Origin: Clostridia bacterium
GTDB taxonomy: Bacteria > Bacillota_A > Clostridia > Christensenellales > UBA1242
DNA: 13,719 nt
NCBI GenBank assembly: GCA_017938565.1
Contig: JAGBBI010000182.1
Location: 1-13,719 of the forward strand
Reading direction: 5' to 3'
Positions 1-6,142 of the stretch are shown in pieces (positions within the stretch are counted from its first letter, which is position 1; each line of letters starts with the position of its first letter). The notes below the pieces were generated by a model. That model was not told the DNA's origin. It did no database searches and worked only from the letters and a program-made list of their open reading frames with translations. Both the position numbers and the translations under genes were made by a program.

Positions 1-264
1 AGGGAATTTTTCTTTATCAAATGTTGTGAACGATAGTGTAAGAATTATACTAGGGTTATCACTCTGACCTCTGGTTTTATTATTCAAGTATTCAGTCCCC
101 AACGGAAGAAATAGATTTTTTATGAGTCCTATTGATTCTAAAATATTACTTTTGCCTGATTCGTTCTTACCAATCAAAGCAGTAACAGTTTTATCAAAAA
201 AGACCATATTATTTTCTGTGTTTATAGATTTAAACTTATTAATTTCTGCAGATTTAATTATCAT
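1..264 (-). CDS. AAA family ATPase (OLD/AAA_15-like), N-terminal part
   Basis: The first 88 codons of a gene that runs off the left edge of the window. The start is the ATG at 264-262, with an AGAAGG ribosome binding site a few bases upstream. The protein opens MIIKSAEINKFKSI, a beta-strand start usual for SMC/RecF/OLD-type ATPases, and has a clear Walker A motif GKNESGKS at residues 32-39, followed by NILE. The form GKNxSGKS is characteristic of the AAA_15/OLD family, which includes stand-alone ATPases, OLD nucleases and several phage-defence proteins. The Walker B, signature and any nuclease domain lie outside the window, so the exact role cannot be decided. It diverges from the resolvase region and has its own promoter at 300-328. 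A defence role is an inference from family and context only. Confidence 0.85.
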   Translation of the reverse strand, partial: MIIKSAEINKFKSINTENNMVFFDKTVTALIGKNESGKSNILESIGLIKNLFLPLGTEYLNNKTRGQSDNPSIILTLSFTTFDKEKFP

Positions 265-299
265 AATATACCTTCTCAACATAATATGTGTTTTTATTT

Positions 300-328
300 A
301 TTATAGCACTAAACATTCTTACAGTCAA
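300..328 (-). promoter_or_regulatory. Promoter of the ATPase gene
   Basis: Read on the minus strand, TTGACT (328-323) is followed by a 17-bp spacer and TATAAT (305-300), a near-perfect sigma-A promoter. Transcription would start near 293 and give a leader of about 30 nt before the ATG at 264. It is back to back with the plus-strand promoter at 365-393. Confidence 0.75.
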
Positions 329-364
329 TTTTATCCATATTTCGATATTTAATATACAAATCAC

Positions 365-393
365 TTGCTATAGGTGTCGAATTATGTTATAAT
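365..393 (+). promoter_or_regulatory. Promoter upstream of the leader hairpin and recombinase genes
   Basis: TTGCTA (365-370), a 17-bp spacer and TATAAT (388-393). The expected transcript starts near 400 and meets the hairpin at 433-478 after about 35 nt, so most transcripts would be short unless the hairpin is read through. Confidence 0.7.
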
Positions 394-432
394 ATAGAAA
401 ACAATTTAATAGCACATAACATATTAATTTTT

Positions 433-478
433 AACTTACATACAACTCTGGCGGGAGTTTTGTATGTAAGTTTTTTTG
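433..478 (+). terminator. Leader terminator / possible attenuator 1
   Basis: The arm AACTTACATACAACTC (433-448) pairs with the arm ending TGTATGTAAGTT (from 455), with a two-base bulge and a loop around GGCG, and is followed by seven T. It lies between a promoter (365-393) and the gene at 615, so it ends a short RNA of about 75 nt or regulates read-through. No leader peptide with a ribosome binding site is visible before it. It resembles the hairpin at 6095-6142 in position and in the CTTACATACA / TGTATGTAAG arms. Confidence 0.75.
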
Positions 479-564
479 TTTTTCTCCTTTCATTTTGTTA
501 TTGCTTCCCAGTGGCAAGAGTGTGTGTAATTTTCCAAAAATGATTCCTCCTTCATTATCAGATG

Positions 565-586
565 TCGGTGTACTGGGCAACACCGA
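565..586. repeat. Inverted repeat upstream of the 63-aa gene
   Basis: TCGGTGT (565-571) and ACACCGA (580-586) form a perfect 7-bp inverted repeat with an 8-base centre, about 30 bp before the ATG at 615. ATCGGTGT also occurs at 1433-1440 beyond the recombinase gene. This could be an operator or a recombinase-binding subsite; the sequence does not decide. Confidence 0.45.
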
Positions 587-614
587 TTACATAAAAACAA
601 AAGGAGTATGTTAT

Positions 615-806
615 ATGCAAAGACAAGACAAATTTCTAATTTTAACTTTTGAACAAGATGCTCACGGCAATTACACCAAATTGCCATTTCCTTATGGCAG
701 TTCGGCAACTATTGAAGTTCCAGAGGAAACTAATATTGTTATTGAAAAAGAGCAATTAGGCAACACTGTTAAAACTCACTTGTTTGGTGTTGTGGAAAGC
801 AGGTGA
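615..806 (+). CDS. Hypothetical protein, 63 aa
   Basis: A short gene of unknown family. The start is the ATG at 615, chosen because AAGGAG (601-605) sits 9 bases upstream; the open frame further 5' has no initiation signal. The product begins MQRQDKFLILTFEQDAHGNY, has no membrane segment or metal motif, and contains a short acidic stretch (EVPEETN) in its second half, suggesting a compact mixed alpha/beta protein. The stop at 804-806 lies four bases before the recombinase ATG at 811, so the two genes are surely co-transcribed and probably translationally coupled. Pairing with a small serine recombinase might mean an accessory or regulatory role, but this is inference. Confidence 0.7.
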   Translation: MQRQDKFLILTFEQDAHGNYTKLPFPYGSSATIEVPEETNIVIEKEQLGNTVKTHLFGVVESR

Positions 807-810
807 TGTA

Positions 811-1398
811 ATGAAGTACGGTTATATAAGGGTATCCTCAAAATCACAAAAGGATAACTCATCCCTTAAAGAGCAGCGAGAAGCAGTTTTAAATGCAGGT
901 GCCGAAATCGTTGTAGAAGAAATATTTACTGGTGGTACAATTAAAGACCGTCCGTTATTTTCTCAACTAATTGAAAAACTACAACCTGATGACGAACTAA
1001 TTGTAGTTAAGTTAGATAGGTTTGCGAGAACGGTCAGTGAAGGCAGTACACTTGGACAGGAACTCTATGATAAGAACATTAAACTTAATATACTCAATAT
1101 GGGTGTAATTGAGAAAAATGCAATCGGAACCCTGTTGCTCCATGTCATGCTGGCTTTCGCACAATTTGAGAAAGATATGATAAATTCAAGATGTCAAAGC
1201 GGCAGAGAGTACCATCGTAAACACGACCCGAACTATATAGAAGGACGACCAAAGAAATTTCATCGTGAACAAATCAATCTCGCCTTGTCTTTACTTGACG
1301 AAGGTAAGAGTTATAGGACTGTTTCCGAAATGACTGGCATATCAAAATCCACGATGATTAGAGCAAAAAGGAAGATTACTTTTGACACTGAATTATGA
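811..1398 (+). CDS. Small serine recombinase (resolvase/invertase family)
   Basis: A 195-aa site-specific recombinase of usual resolvase length. The N-terminal catalytic domain starts MKYGYIRVSSKSQ, with Arg7 and the nucleophile Ser9. The helix segment DELIVVKLDRFAR carries the second catalytic arginine cluster, and the AFAQFEKDMINSR region leads into the long E-helix. The C-terminal part has GRPKK followed by a Hin-type helix-turn-helix around SYRTVSEMTGISKSTMIRAK. The ATG at 811 is preferred over an upstream frame start at 784 because MKYGYIRVS is the family's normal N-terminus and AGGTGATG precedes it. It would resolve multimers or invert or excise DNA between res-like sites. Inverted repeats around its 3' end (1379-1446) are candidates for such a site. 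Confidence 0.9.
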   Translation: MKYGYIRVSSKSQKDNSSLKEQREAVLNAGAEIVVEEIFTGGTIKDRPLFSQLIEKLQPDDELIVVKLDRFARTVSEGSTLGQELYDKNIKLNILNMGVIEKNAIGTLLLHVMLAFAQFEKDMINSRCQSGREYHRKHDPNYIEGRPKKFHREQINLALSLLDEGKSYRTVSEMTGISKSTMIRAKRKITFDTEL

Positions 1399-1462
1399 CA
1401 CCGTACAAACCCGGTATTTACGGGATTTTAAAATCGGTGTCAAAAGTTAAAATATTTGACAC
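1379..1462. repeat. Inverted repeats at the recombinase 3' end, possible res-like site
   Basis: CTTTTGACAC (1379-1388) is matched perfectly by GTGTCAAAAG (1437-1446). Inside it, GACACCG (1397-1403) matches CGGTGTC (1435-1441), and CCCG (1410-1413) matches CGGG (1421-1424). A third direct TTTGACAC lies at 1455-1462. The structure overlaps the last codons of the recombinase. It lacks a T-run, so it is a poor terminator, and the real terminator follows at 1470. It holds the only CCGG in the window (1411-1414). Confidence 0.5.
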
Positions 1463-1469
1463 TCTAATA

Positions 1470-1504
1470 ATGCCCCGAACCAAAATGGTCGGGGCATATT
1501 TTCT
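1470..1504 (+). terminator. Rho-independent terminator after the recombinase
   Basis: ATGCCCCGA (1470-1478) pairs perfectly with TCGGGGCAT (1489-1497), followed by ATTTTC. It closes the 63-aa gene/recombinase operon. Confidence 0.8.
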
Positions 1505-1528
1505 TGAAATAAAAATGAAAAACTAGAA

Positions 1529-1561
1529 CCTTTTAAATATCAATATTTTTTATTTAAAAGG
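1529..1561 (+). promoter_or_regulatory. Inverted repeat overlapping the toxin ribosome binding site
   Basis: CCTTTTAAATA (1529-1539) and TATTTAAAAGG (1551-1561) form a perfect 11-bp inverted repeat with an 11-base loop. The right arm contains the first half of the AAAGGAG ribosome binding site of the toxin gene at 1573. In RNA it could hide this site; in DNA it could be an operator. Confidence 0.5.
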
Positions 1562-1572
1562 AGAAATTTAAA

Positions 1573-1923
1573 ATGTGTAAAGTAAGACACGGAAGTATTG
1601 TATTCGCAAATATCCCTTATAACGAGCATAACCCTCATCAACATCACGGACCACATTACTATATTGTGGTTTCGAACCCCCAAGCCTGCAATTATAGTCC
1701 TGTGGTTCAAGCAATCCCACTTTCTTCAAACATAAACCGTCGGCTTCCAGTTCAAATCGAGATTAAAGCCGATTGTTTTCCAAAGAGAAGTTTTGCGCTG
1801 GCAGAACAACTTACATTATTACCGAAGAATATACTTGAAGAAGGTCGTTATTGCGGTACATTAGAAGCGGGTCAAATGAAGACTTTGCAGAATGCTATCA
1901 AATTACAGTTATCGCTCGACTAA
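1573..1923 (+). CDS. PemK/MazF-family toxin (endoribonuclease), apparently solitary
   Basis: A 116-aa protein of MazF size and layout. The first strand (RHGSIVFANIPYNEH), then YYIVVSNPQACNYSPVVQAIPLSS, a middle VQIEIKADCFPKRSFALAEQLTLL, and the C-terminal helix LEAGQMKTLQNAIKLQL all fit the PemK/MazF fold, which cleaves mRNA. The usual GxRP-type arginine in the loop before the second strand is not obvious; the loop reads HQHHGPHYY, rich in histidine, so the active site may be altered or belong to a variant subfamily. The ATG at 1573 has AAGGAG 9 bases upstream. No antitoxin gene is adjacent: the upstream gene is a recombinase and the downstream one an XRE regulator beyond a terminator. Solitary MazF-like genes are common on clostridial mobile elements. 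Confidence 0.8.
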   Translation: MCKVRHGSIVFANIPYNEHNPHQHHGPHYYIVVSNPQACNYSPVVQAIPLSSNINRRLPVQIEIKADCFPKRSFALAEQLTLLPKNILEEGRYCGTLEAGQMKTLQNAIKLQLSLD

Positions 1924-1926
1924 AAG

Positions 1927-1963
1927 CAAAACCCACGGGACGAACCGTGGGTTTTGTGTTTTA
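1927..1963 (+). terminator. Terminator after the toxin gene
   Basis: CAAAACCCACGG (1927-1938) and CCGTGGGTTTTG (1945-1956) form a perfect 12-bp stem with loop GACGAA, followed by TGTTTT. It isolates the toxin from the restriction-modification genes. Confidence 0.85.
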
Positions 1964-2042
1964 CTGTCCGTTTTTTGGTACACAGAATAATATATAATTT
2001 ATAATGTCCAATGATAAATCTACAATTTATCATATATTTTCT

Positions 2043-2092
2043 TTGCGAAATCGAATAAAACTATTGCGAAATAAAAGAAATTGTGATAAAAT
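2043..2092 (+). promoter_or_regulatory. Promoter and operator-like repeats of the RM operon
   Basis: TTGCGA (2064-2069), a 17-bp spacer and TAAAAT (2087-2092) make a good promoter about 20 bp before the TTG start at 2115. TTGCGAAAT occurs at 2043-2051 and again at 2064-2072, exactly 21 bp (two helical turns) apart, the second copy covering the -35 box. This arrangement fits autoregulation by the XRE protein encoded next, as known for controller proteins of RM systems. Confidence 0.6.
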
Positions 2093-2114
2093 AAGACGCA
2101 AAGGAGATGATAAC

Positions 2115-2345
2115 TTGGCTTTTTGTTATAATAAATTATGGAAACTTTTAATTGATAAAGGCATAAATAAAACCGACCTTCGAGAAATGACAGGGATAAG
2201 TCAATCAACAATGGCGAAACTTTCAAAAGGGAAAAATGTTAATACCGATGTATTAGAAAGAATTTGCACCAGTCTTAACTGCAAGTTAGAGGATATTTGT
2301 GAGTTGTCTGAAACCGATAAAGGAGAGGTATCGACCGATGTTTAA
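2115..2345 (+). CDS. XRE/Cro-type regulator, controller-like protein of the RM locus
   Basis: A 76-aa single-domain helix-turn-helix protein. The start is a TTG at 2115, because AAGGAG (2101-2106) lies 8 bases upstream and homologous small regulators begin with a sequence like YNKLWKLLIDKGINKTDL; the longer open frame to 2004 would cover the promoter. Residues around LREMTGISQSTMAKLSKG form the HTH, followed by the usual LERICTSLNCKLEDICEL. The gene overlaps the C5 methyltransferase start by 8 bases (ATG inside GATGTTTAA), so the two are translationally coupled. It probably represses or times expression of the methyltransferases and perhaps the nucleases; the paired TTGCGAAAT repeats upstream are the likely target. 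Whether it is a true C-protein is not shown. Confidence 0.8.
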   Translation: MAFCYNKLWKLLIDKGINKTDLREMTGISQSTMAKLSKGKNVNTDVLERICTSLNCKLEDICELSETDKGEVSTDV

Positions 2346-3744
2346 GAGTTTGAAAGAACGTATGCAACGAGAAAATTATCAAAGAACTAGTATTGACCTT
2401 TTCTCTGGTCCTGGTGGGCTTTGCACAGGTTTTAAGTGGGGAGGAATTTTACCTCTAATCGCTGTTGAATGGACAGATACAACGGTAGAAACATATTCCG
2501 TTAGTCACAACACTGATGTTTTTCATCTTAACGAATACACCGATGGAACAAATAAAAATAAAGAATATCTCAATCGTTTTTTGAAAGAAACAAGTCAATC
2601 TCTTCTTATACACGGCGATATCAACTTGGTTACTAGTGATATGATTAAGGAATTCTTATTAAAGCGATATGGAATTGATTCTATTACCGAAACTGTTGAT
2701 GTTGTCTCTGGCGGTGCTCCCTGTGAAAGTTTCAGTATGGCAGGTACTAGAACTGCTGGTGATGAAAGAGATGACTTGTTTAGCAATATTGTAAGAATTG
2801 CAAGAGCAGTAAATACAAAAATCATACTCTTTGAAAATGTCAAAGGAATGCTTTCCAAAGCAAAAGACGGTGTTAAAGGAGCAATATTCAATTATATTTG
2901 CGATACTTTTAACGACGAAAATGCTAGTCCGAGTTTTAGACTTGTTTCAAGAGACCAAAATGTTGTGTTATTAAAAGCGGCTGATTATGGGGTTCCCCAA
3001 GCGCGCGAAAGACTTTTCTTGGTTTCAATTAACAGAAATTTGGGAGATGTTGTGTTTTCATATCCAGAAAAAGAATATGGACCTGGCAGAAAATATCCGT
3101 ATGTAACTGTTGAAGATGCAATTTCAGACCTGCCAATTGTTCATATGGGTGAGGAAGAAACCAATTATAAATTCCCGACTTCATTTAGAAACGAGAATCA
3201 AAAGAGATTTGTTGAAATAGTAAGAGGAGTTTATTCGGATGATAAAATTCATACCGCTGCTCCGAAACATCTTATTGAAAAAGGTTTGTATTCAGATAAA
3301 TCTGTAAGTTGTCACAAGGCGCCTGGTCACGTTAAGAGAAAGCAAGAATTGTTGGCATTGATTAAAGAACGAGAGACAATGCGCTCGACTTTTGAGAGGT
3401 TAACCAACGAAGGAACTATCGACCAATATCGTCATTTATTCCCGAATACAATATACGGAAGTAGAAACAGAAGACTATTGAATGATGAACCCAGTTTCAC
3501 TGTAACATCACATTGCCTTGATGAAATTTTGCACCCCTATCTTAATCGTGCTATTTCTCCAAGAGAAGCCGCACGTCTCCAAAGTTTTCCTGACTGGTAT
3601 CAGTTTGCAGGACCTTATGTTCAGTTTCATGGAGCAAAGGAGCAAGATAAATACGAGCAAATCGGCGATGCTATCCCTCCAATTATGGCATTAGCATTAG
3701 CAAAGGAAATTGTAAAGACTTTGGATAAGAAGGATAACAAATAA
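2338..3744 (+). CDS. DNA (cytosine-5-)-methyltransferase, probably partner of the MspI-like nuclease
   Basis: A 468-aa C5 methyltransferase, somewhat longer than the typical 320-420 aa. All key motifs are visible in order: motif I SIDLFSGPGG (18-27), motif IV GGAPCESFS with catalytic Cys129, motif VI ENVKG (166-170), motif VIII QARERLF (221-227), motif IX near SPREAARLQSFP (408-418) and motif X IGDAIPP (442-448). It transfers a methyl group from S-adenosylmethionine to carbon 5 of cytosine at its target. The start at 2338 has AGGAGAGG upstream and overlaps the regulator. The target is not readable from sequence. Because an MspI homologue is encoded nearby and needs protection at CCGG, CCGG is the likely site, with the outer C modified if it works as M.MspI does. 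The stop overlaps the next ATG (TAATG). Confidence 0.93.
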   Translation: MFKSLKERMQRENYQRTSIDLFSGPGGLCTGFKWGGILPLIAVEWTDTTVETYSVSHNTDVFHLNEYTDGTNKNKEYLNRFLKETSQSLLIHGDINLVTSDMIKEFLLKRYGIDSITETVDVVSGGAPCESFSMAGTRTAGDERDDLFSNIVRIARAVNTKIILFENVKGMLSKAKDGVKGAIFNYICDTFNDENASPSFRLVSRDQNVVLLKAADYGVPQARERLFLVSINRNLGDVVFSYPEKEYGPGRKYPYVTVEDAISDLPIVHMGEEETNYKFPTSFRNENQKRFVEIVRGVYSDDKIHTAAPKHLIEKGLYSDKSVSCHKAPGHVKRKQELLALIKERETMRSTFERLTNEGTIDQYRHLFPNTIYGSRNRRLLNDEPSFTVTSHCLDEILHPYLNRAISPREAARLQSFPDWYQFAGPYVQFHGAKEQDKYEQIGDAIPPIMALALAKEIVKTLDKKDNK

Positions 3745-4502
3745 TGGACGATATATATTATAAAAATACGGGAATTCGTATAATCAATAATGATATTTTA
3801 AAAACGAAAACAATTCCCGATAACTCAATTGATTTAATAGTAACTTCACCACCATATAATTTGGATATCGGATATGAGAGTTACAATGATGGTTTAGATT
3901 ACCAAGAATATTTAAAACTCTGCTCAAAATGGTTCAAACGACTTTTGGAGTTGGCGAAATCTGATGGTAGGTTTTGCCTAAATATTCCTTTGGATAAGAG
4001 CAAAGGAGGTTACCAATCTGTTGGTGCAGACCTCACTTGTATAGCGAAAAAAGCAGGTTGGAAATATAAGACTTCTATAATATGGAACGAAGGAAATATT
4101 TCAAAAGGGTCAGCGTGGGGGTCTTGGTTAAGTGCTTCCGCACCACATATTATTGCTCCTGTTGAGTTGATTGTTGTCTTTTACAAAGAAAACTGGAAAA
4201 AAACAAGTGGCTCAAAGATAACAACAATAACACCAGAAGAATTCAAAGAATGGACCAGAGGTATGTGGACCTTTAAGGGAGAGAGCAAAAGAAAAATCGG
4301 TCATCCCGCCCCATTTCCTGTTGAGTTACCTTATCGTTGCATAAAATTATTGAGTTACGAAGGCGATGCGGTGTTAGACCCGTTTATGGGAAGTGGAAGC
4401 ACACTGGTTGCTGCTCAACTTACCAACCGAAAAGGTATAGGCGTTGATATAGAACCGCAATATTGCGAAATTGCCAAAAACAGAGTAATTAATAATTTAT
4501 AG
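3744..4502 (+). CDS. Amino-methyltransferase (N4-cytosine or N6-adenine), beta class
   Basis: A 252-aa methyltransferase with the catalytic motif IV TSPPYN (34-39) in the N-terminal half and the S-adenosylmethionine motif I DPFMGSGST (212-220) in the C-terminal half, which is beta-class order. GHPAPFP (186-192) and VDIEPQYCEIAKNR after motif I are typical of the family. An SPPY form is more often seen in N4-cytosine enzymes while DPPY is usual for N6-adenine, but exceptions exist, so the modified base is uncertain. The gene starts in the TAATG overlap with the C5 methyltransferase and ends in front of a bidirectional terminator. The next gene, on the other strand, is an HNH nuclease, its most likely restriction partner. 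Confidence 0.9.
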   Translation: MDDIYYKNTGIRIINNDILKTKTIPDNSIDLIVTSPPYNLDIGYESYNDGLDYQEYLKLCSKWFKRLLELAKSDGRFCLNIPLDKSKGGYQSVGADLTCIAKKAGWKYKTSIIWNEGNISKGSAWGSWLSASAPHIIAPVELIVVFYKENWKKTSGSKITTITPEEFKEWTRGMWTFKGESKRKIGHPAPFPVELPYRCIKLLSYEGDAVLDPFMGSGSTLVAAQLTNRKGIGVDIEPQYCEIAKNRVINNL

Positions 4503-4506
4503 TTCA

Positions 4507-4535
4507 AATGCCCCCACTAAACAAGTGGGGGCATT
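4507..4535. terminator. Bidirectional terminator between methyltransferase and nuclease operons
   Basis: AATGCCCCCACT (4507-4518) and AGTGGGGGCATT (4524-4535) form a perfect 12-bp stem with a 5-base loop. It lies between the stops of convergent genes (4502 and 4548). It has no long U-run on either side, but the stem is very strong and the site is the only terminator candidate for both operons. Confidence 0.75.
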
Positions 4536-4547
4536 AATAATACAAGG

Positions 4548-5120
4548 TTATTTTTCCCAATCAATATGCGAATCAATATCATATTTATCGTAAATTTTTA
4601 ATATCTCGGAGCAGAACTCCATTACATTAACATCATCAATTGATTTTGCTTTTTTATATGTAGTAATAAAAAATTTCTTTCCCATTTCAAATTGACTATA
4701 ATTCTTTTTTCGGAAGTTGTGTTTAGCGCAAAGTGTTTGTCCATTTTCGATTTCTGCCTTGCCACCCAAATCCTTCGGTTTGATATGGTCAACTTGAATT
4801 TCAACGCCATCCTTGGGACCTAAACCGCAAATAACGCATTTATAGCCATCTCGCTCTTTTATAATTGCTTTTTGTTCTTCTGTGAAATCTTCCAATTCTC
4901 TTTCGAATACGAAATCAGGGTCATATTTATAAACACCCTTGGCAATTTTTATCAAAAATCCATTTTGAGCCATTTTTCTAATCGCTCTGTCTGGGTCTCT
5001 TAAAACTTTACCTGTTCTTTTTTTATATTCTGCGGTTACCCAATCCACAACTTCTGGGTGTTTAATATCTCGATTGGGGTTATTTATAAAATACTCTTTT
5101 ATAATATCTTCTTGTGTCAT
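4548..5120 (-). CDS. HNH endonuclease with N-terminal winged helix, probable restriction enzyme
   Basis: A 190-aa protein. Residues 1-65 (QEDIIKEYFINNP ... FLIKIAKGVYKYDP) look like a winged-helix DNA-binding domain. Residues 90-140 form a zinc-supported HNH nuclease: CVIC (95-98), VDHIKPKDLGG with the metal/general-base pair Asp111-His112, Asn127 in ENGQTL, and Cys131/His134 in LCAKHN. The ATG at 5120 is preferred to a TTG six bases upstream because the AAAGG ribosome binding site has better spacing. The gene follows the MspI-like gene by 33 bp in the same direction, so both are one operon. HNH nucleases with such an N-terminal domain occur as type II restriction enzymes. Pairing with the TSPPYN methyltransferase is inferred from position; its recognition site is unknown. 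Confidence 0.85.
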   Translation of the reverse strand: MTQEDIIKEYFINNPNRDIKHPEVVDWVTAEYKKRTGKVLRDPDRAIRKMAQNGFLIKIAKGVYKYDPDFVFERELEDFTEEQKAIIKERDGYKCVICGLGPKDGVEIQVDHIKPKDLGGKAEIENGQTLCAKHNFRKKNYSQFEMGKKFFITTYKKAKSIDDVNVMEFCSEILKIYDKYDIDSHIDWEK

Positions 5121-5153
5121 TAACAATCGCCTTTCTTTTGTTGGTTAGTAAAA

Positions 5154-5954
5154 TTATGCCTTGAATTGTATTTTTTCGCCTTTGGAGCCAGTTGCATAAG
5201 TCCAAGAAAGTCCCGTTCCAAAACCGCCCCACCTTAATTTGCCTTTTTTAGTTTTTATTACAATATCTATGTATTCTTCTATATTGAATATAGAGATTTT
5301 TTTAATATTGGCCTTTTTGTCTACTTTGATTTTTAAAATTAGTTTGGGATGTCGCAAATCTGTTGAATTTTTAGCAATAGTTCCCGATATAACCCATCGA
5401 ACCAAATCAACTGCATAAGGTTTCAATTTGGTCTTTAACTCTGTTTTCTGGTCTTTTGTAAAATTTTTTGCCGAACCATCAACCTGATGTTTAGTCATCA
5501 ACTCAATAACTTTCTTGTCTTTGATGCCAACCTCTTTCTTTATGGTCGCTACACTGAATTCTGCCATTGCAACTTTATCGGCTCTGGTCTGCTTAACACT
5601 AATCGGTATTTGTATTACGCTACCATCTTTATATGTAATATCTGCAAGGACGTCTGTTTTTGCATTACCGCCTGTAATGCGATGTTCGATGTTTGTAGAT
5701 GCTTCAATTTTTATTATATCAGTTGTGTTGGGAATTTCATTTCTATCCAGTATTAATTTGAAAATGATTTCATCAGTGTTCTTATCTGACAATTGTCCTG
5801 CAAGATATTTTTGCAACAAATCTGGGTCACTTAATATTTCAGCGCAATAATCTTCGAACACATCTCCTAATTTATCTTCTCTTTTTCCAGGCGTATGCGA
5901 AGCAATGCCGTACTTTTTAAGAAGTTCTGTTAATCTGGGTGTGGTAATATACAT
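5154..5954 (-). CDS. Type II restriction endonuclease, MspI family (expected target CCGG)
   Basis: A 266-aa protein close to the 262 aa of MspI and recognisably homologous from memory of its sequence: HQVDGSAKNFTKDQK in the middle corresponds to MspI HQNDQSAKLFTPVQK, and the C-terminus GFGTGLSWTYATGSKGEKIQ corresponds to GFGTGLNWTYASGSKAKKMQ. The catalytic region is GGNAKTDV ... IPISVKQT. Asp101 and Lys121 match the MspI catalytic Asp99 and Lys119, but the position of MspI Asn117 is Ser119 here. The start at 5954 has AAAGGAG at ideal spacing and a promoter at 5975-6003. MspI cuts C^CGG; the same target is likely but unproven. The gene is the first of an operon with the HNH nuclease. Confidence 0.92.
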   Translation of the reverse strand: MYITTPRLTELLKKYGIASHTPGKREDKLGDVFEDYCAEILSDPDLLQKYLAGQLSDKNTDEIIFKLILDRNEIPNTTDIIKIEASTNIEHRITGGNAKTDVLADITYKDGSVIQIPISVKQTRADKVAMAEFSVATIKKEVGIKDKKVIELMTKHQVDGSAKNFTKDQKTELKTKLKPYAVDLVRWVISGTIAKNSTDLRHPKLILKIKVDKKANIKKISIFNIEEYIDIVIKTKKGKLRWGGFGTGLSWTYATGSKGEKIQFKA

Positions 5955-5974
5955 ACAAACATCTCCTTTTCCCT

Positions 5975-6003
5975 ATTCTAGCATAAAAAGATAAAATAGT
6001 CTA
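5975..6003 (-). promoter_or_regulatory. Promoter of the two-nuclease operon
   Basis: On the minus strand, TAGACT (6003-5998), a 17-bp spacer and TAGAAT (5980-5975) are followed within 20 bases by the ribosome binding site of the MspI-like gene. The -35 box is imperfect, consistent with modest nuclease expression. Confidence 0.55.
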
Positions 6004-6031
6004 TAGAAAAACAAAAATCGACGTATTGTTG

Positions 6032-6060
6032 TTGACGCGAGCAGTGAAATATGGTATAAT
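6032..6060 (+). promoter_or_regulatory. Promoter upstream of leader hairpin 2
   Basis: TTGACG (6032-6037), a 17-bp spacer and TATAAT (6055-6060): a near-consensus promoter. The RNA would start near 6067 and reach the hairpin at 6095 almost at once. Confidence 0.8.
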
Positions 6061-6094
6061 AAATAAAACAAAGTAATACATATTTTGACACTAT

Positions 6095-6142
6095 GACCTA
6101 CATACATTATCCGTATTGGATTCTGTGTGTAGGTCTTTTTTT
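6095..6142 (+). terminator. Leader terminator / possible attenuator 2
   Basis: GACCTACATACA (6095-6106) pairs with TGTGTGTAGGTC (6124-6135) through 12 bp with one G-U pair, followed by seven T. With the promoter at 6032 it would yield an RNA of about 75 nt. Arms and position resemble the hairpin at 433-478. The DNA after it contains three CCTCC words (near 6147, 6179 and 6194), which are complementary to ribosome binding sites. Confidence 0.8.

Noticed and set aside
490..708. Minus-strand open frame opposite the 63-aa gene
   Set aside because: No ribosome binding site; it overlaps a better-supported plus-strand gene and the leader.
1670..1680. TTCGAACCCC in the toxin gene resembling a tRNA T-loop, as a possible second att copy
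   Set aside because: Only about ten bases match and they encode conserved VVSNPQ of the toxin; the flanking tRNA parts are absent.
2004..2114. N-terminal extension of the XRE regulator to 2004
   Set aside because: It would cover the promoter and has no ribosome binding site; the TTG at 2115 has a good one and gives the normal N-terminus.
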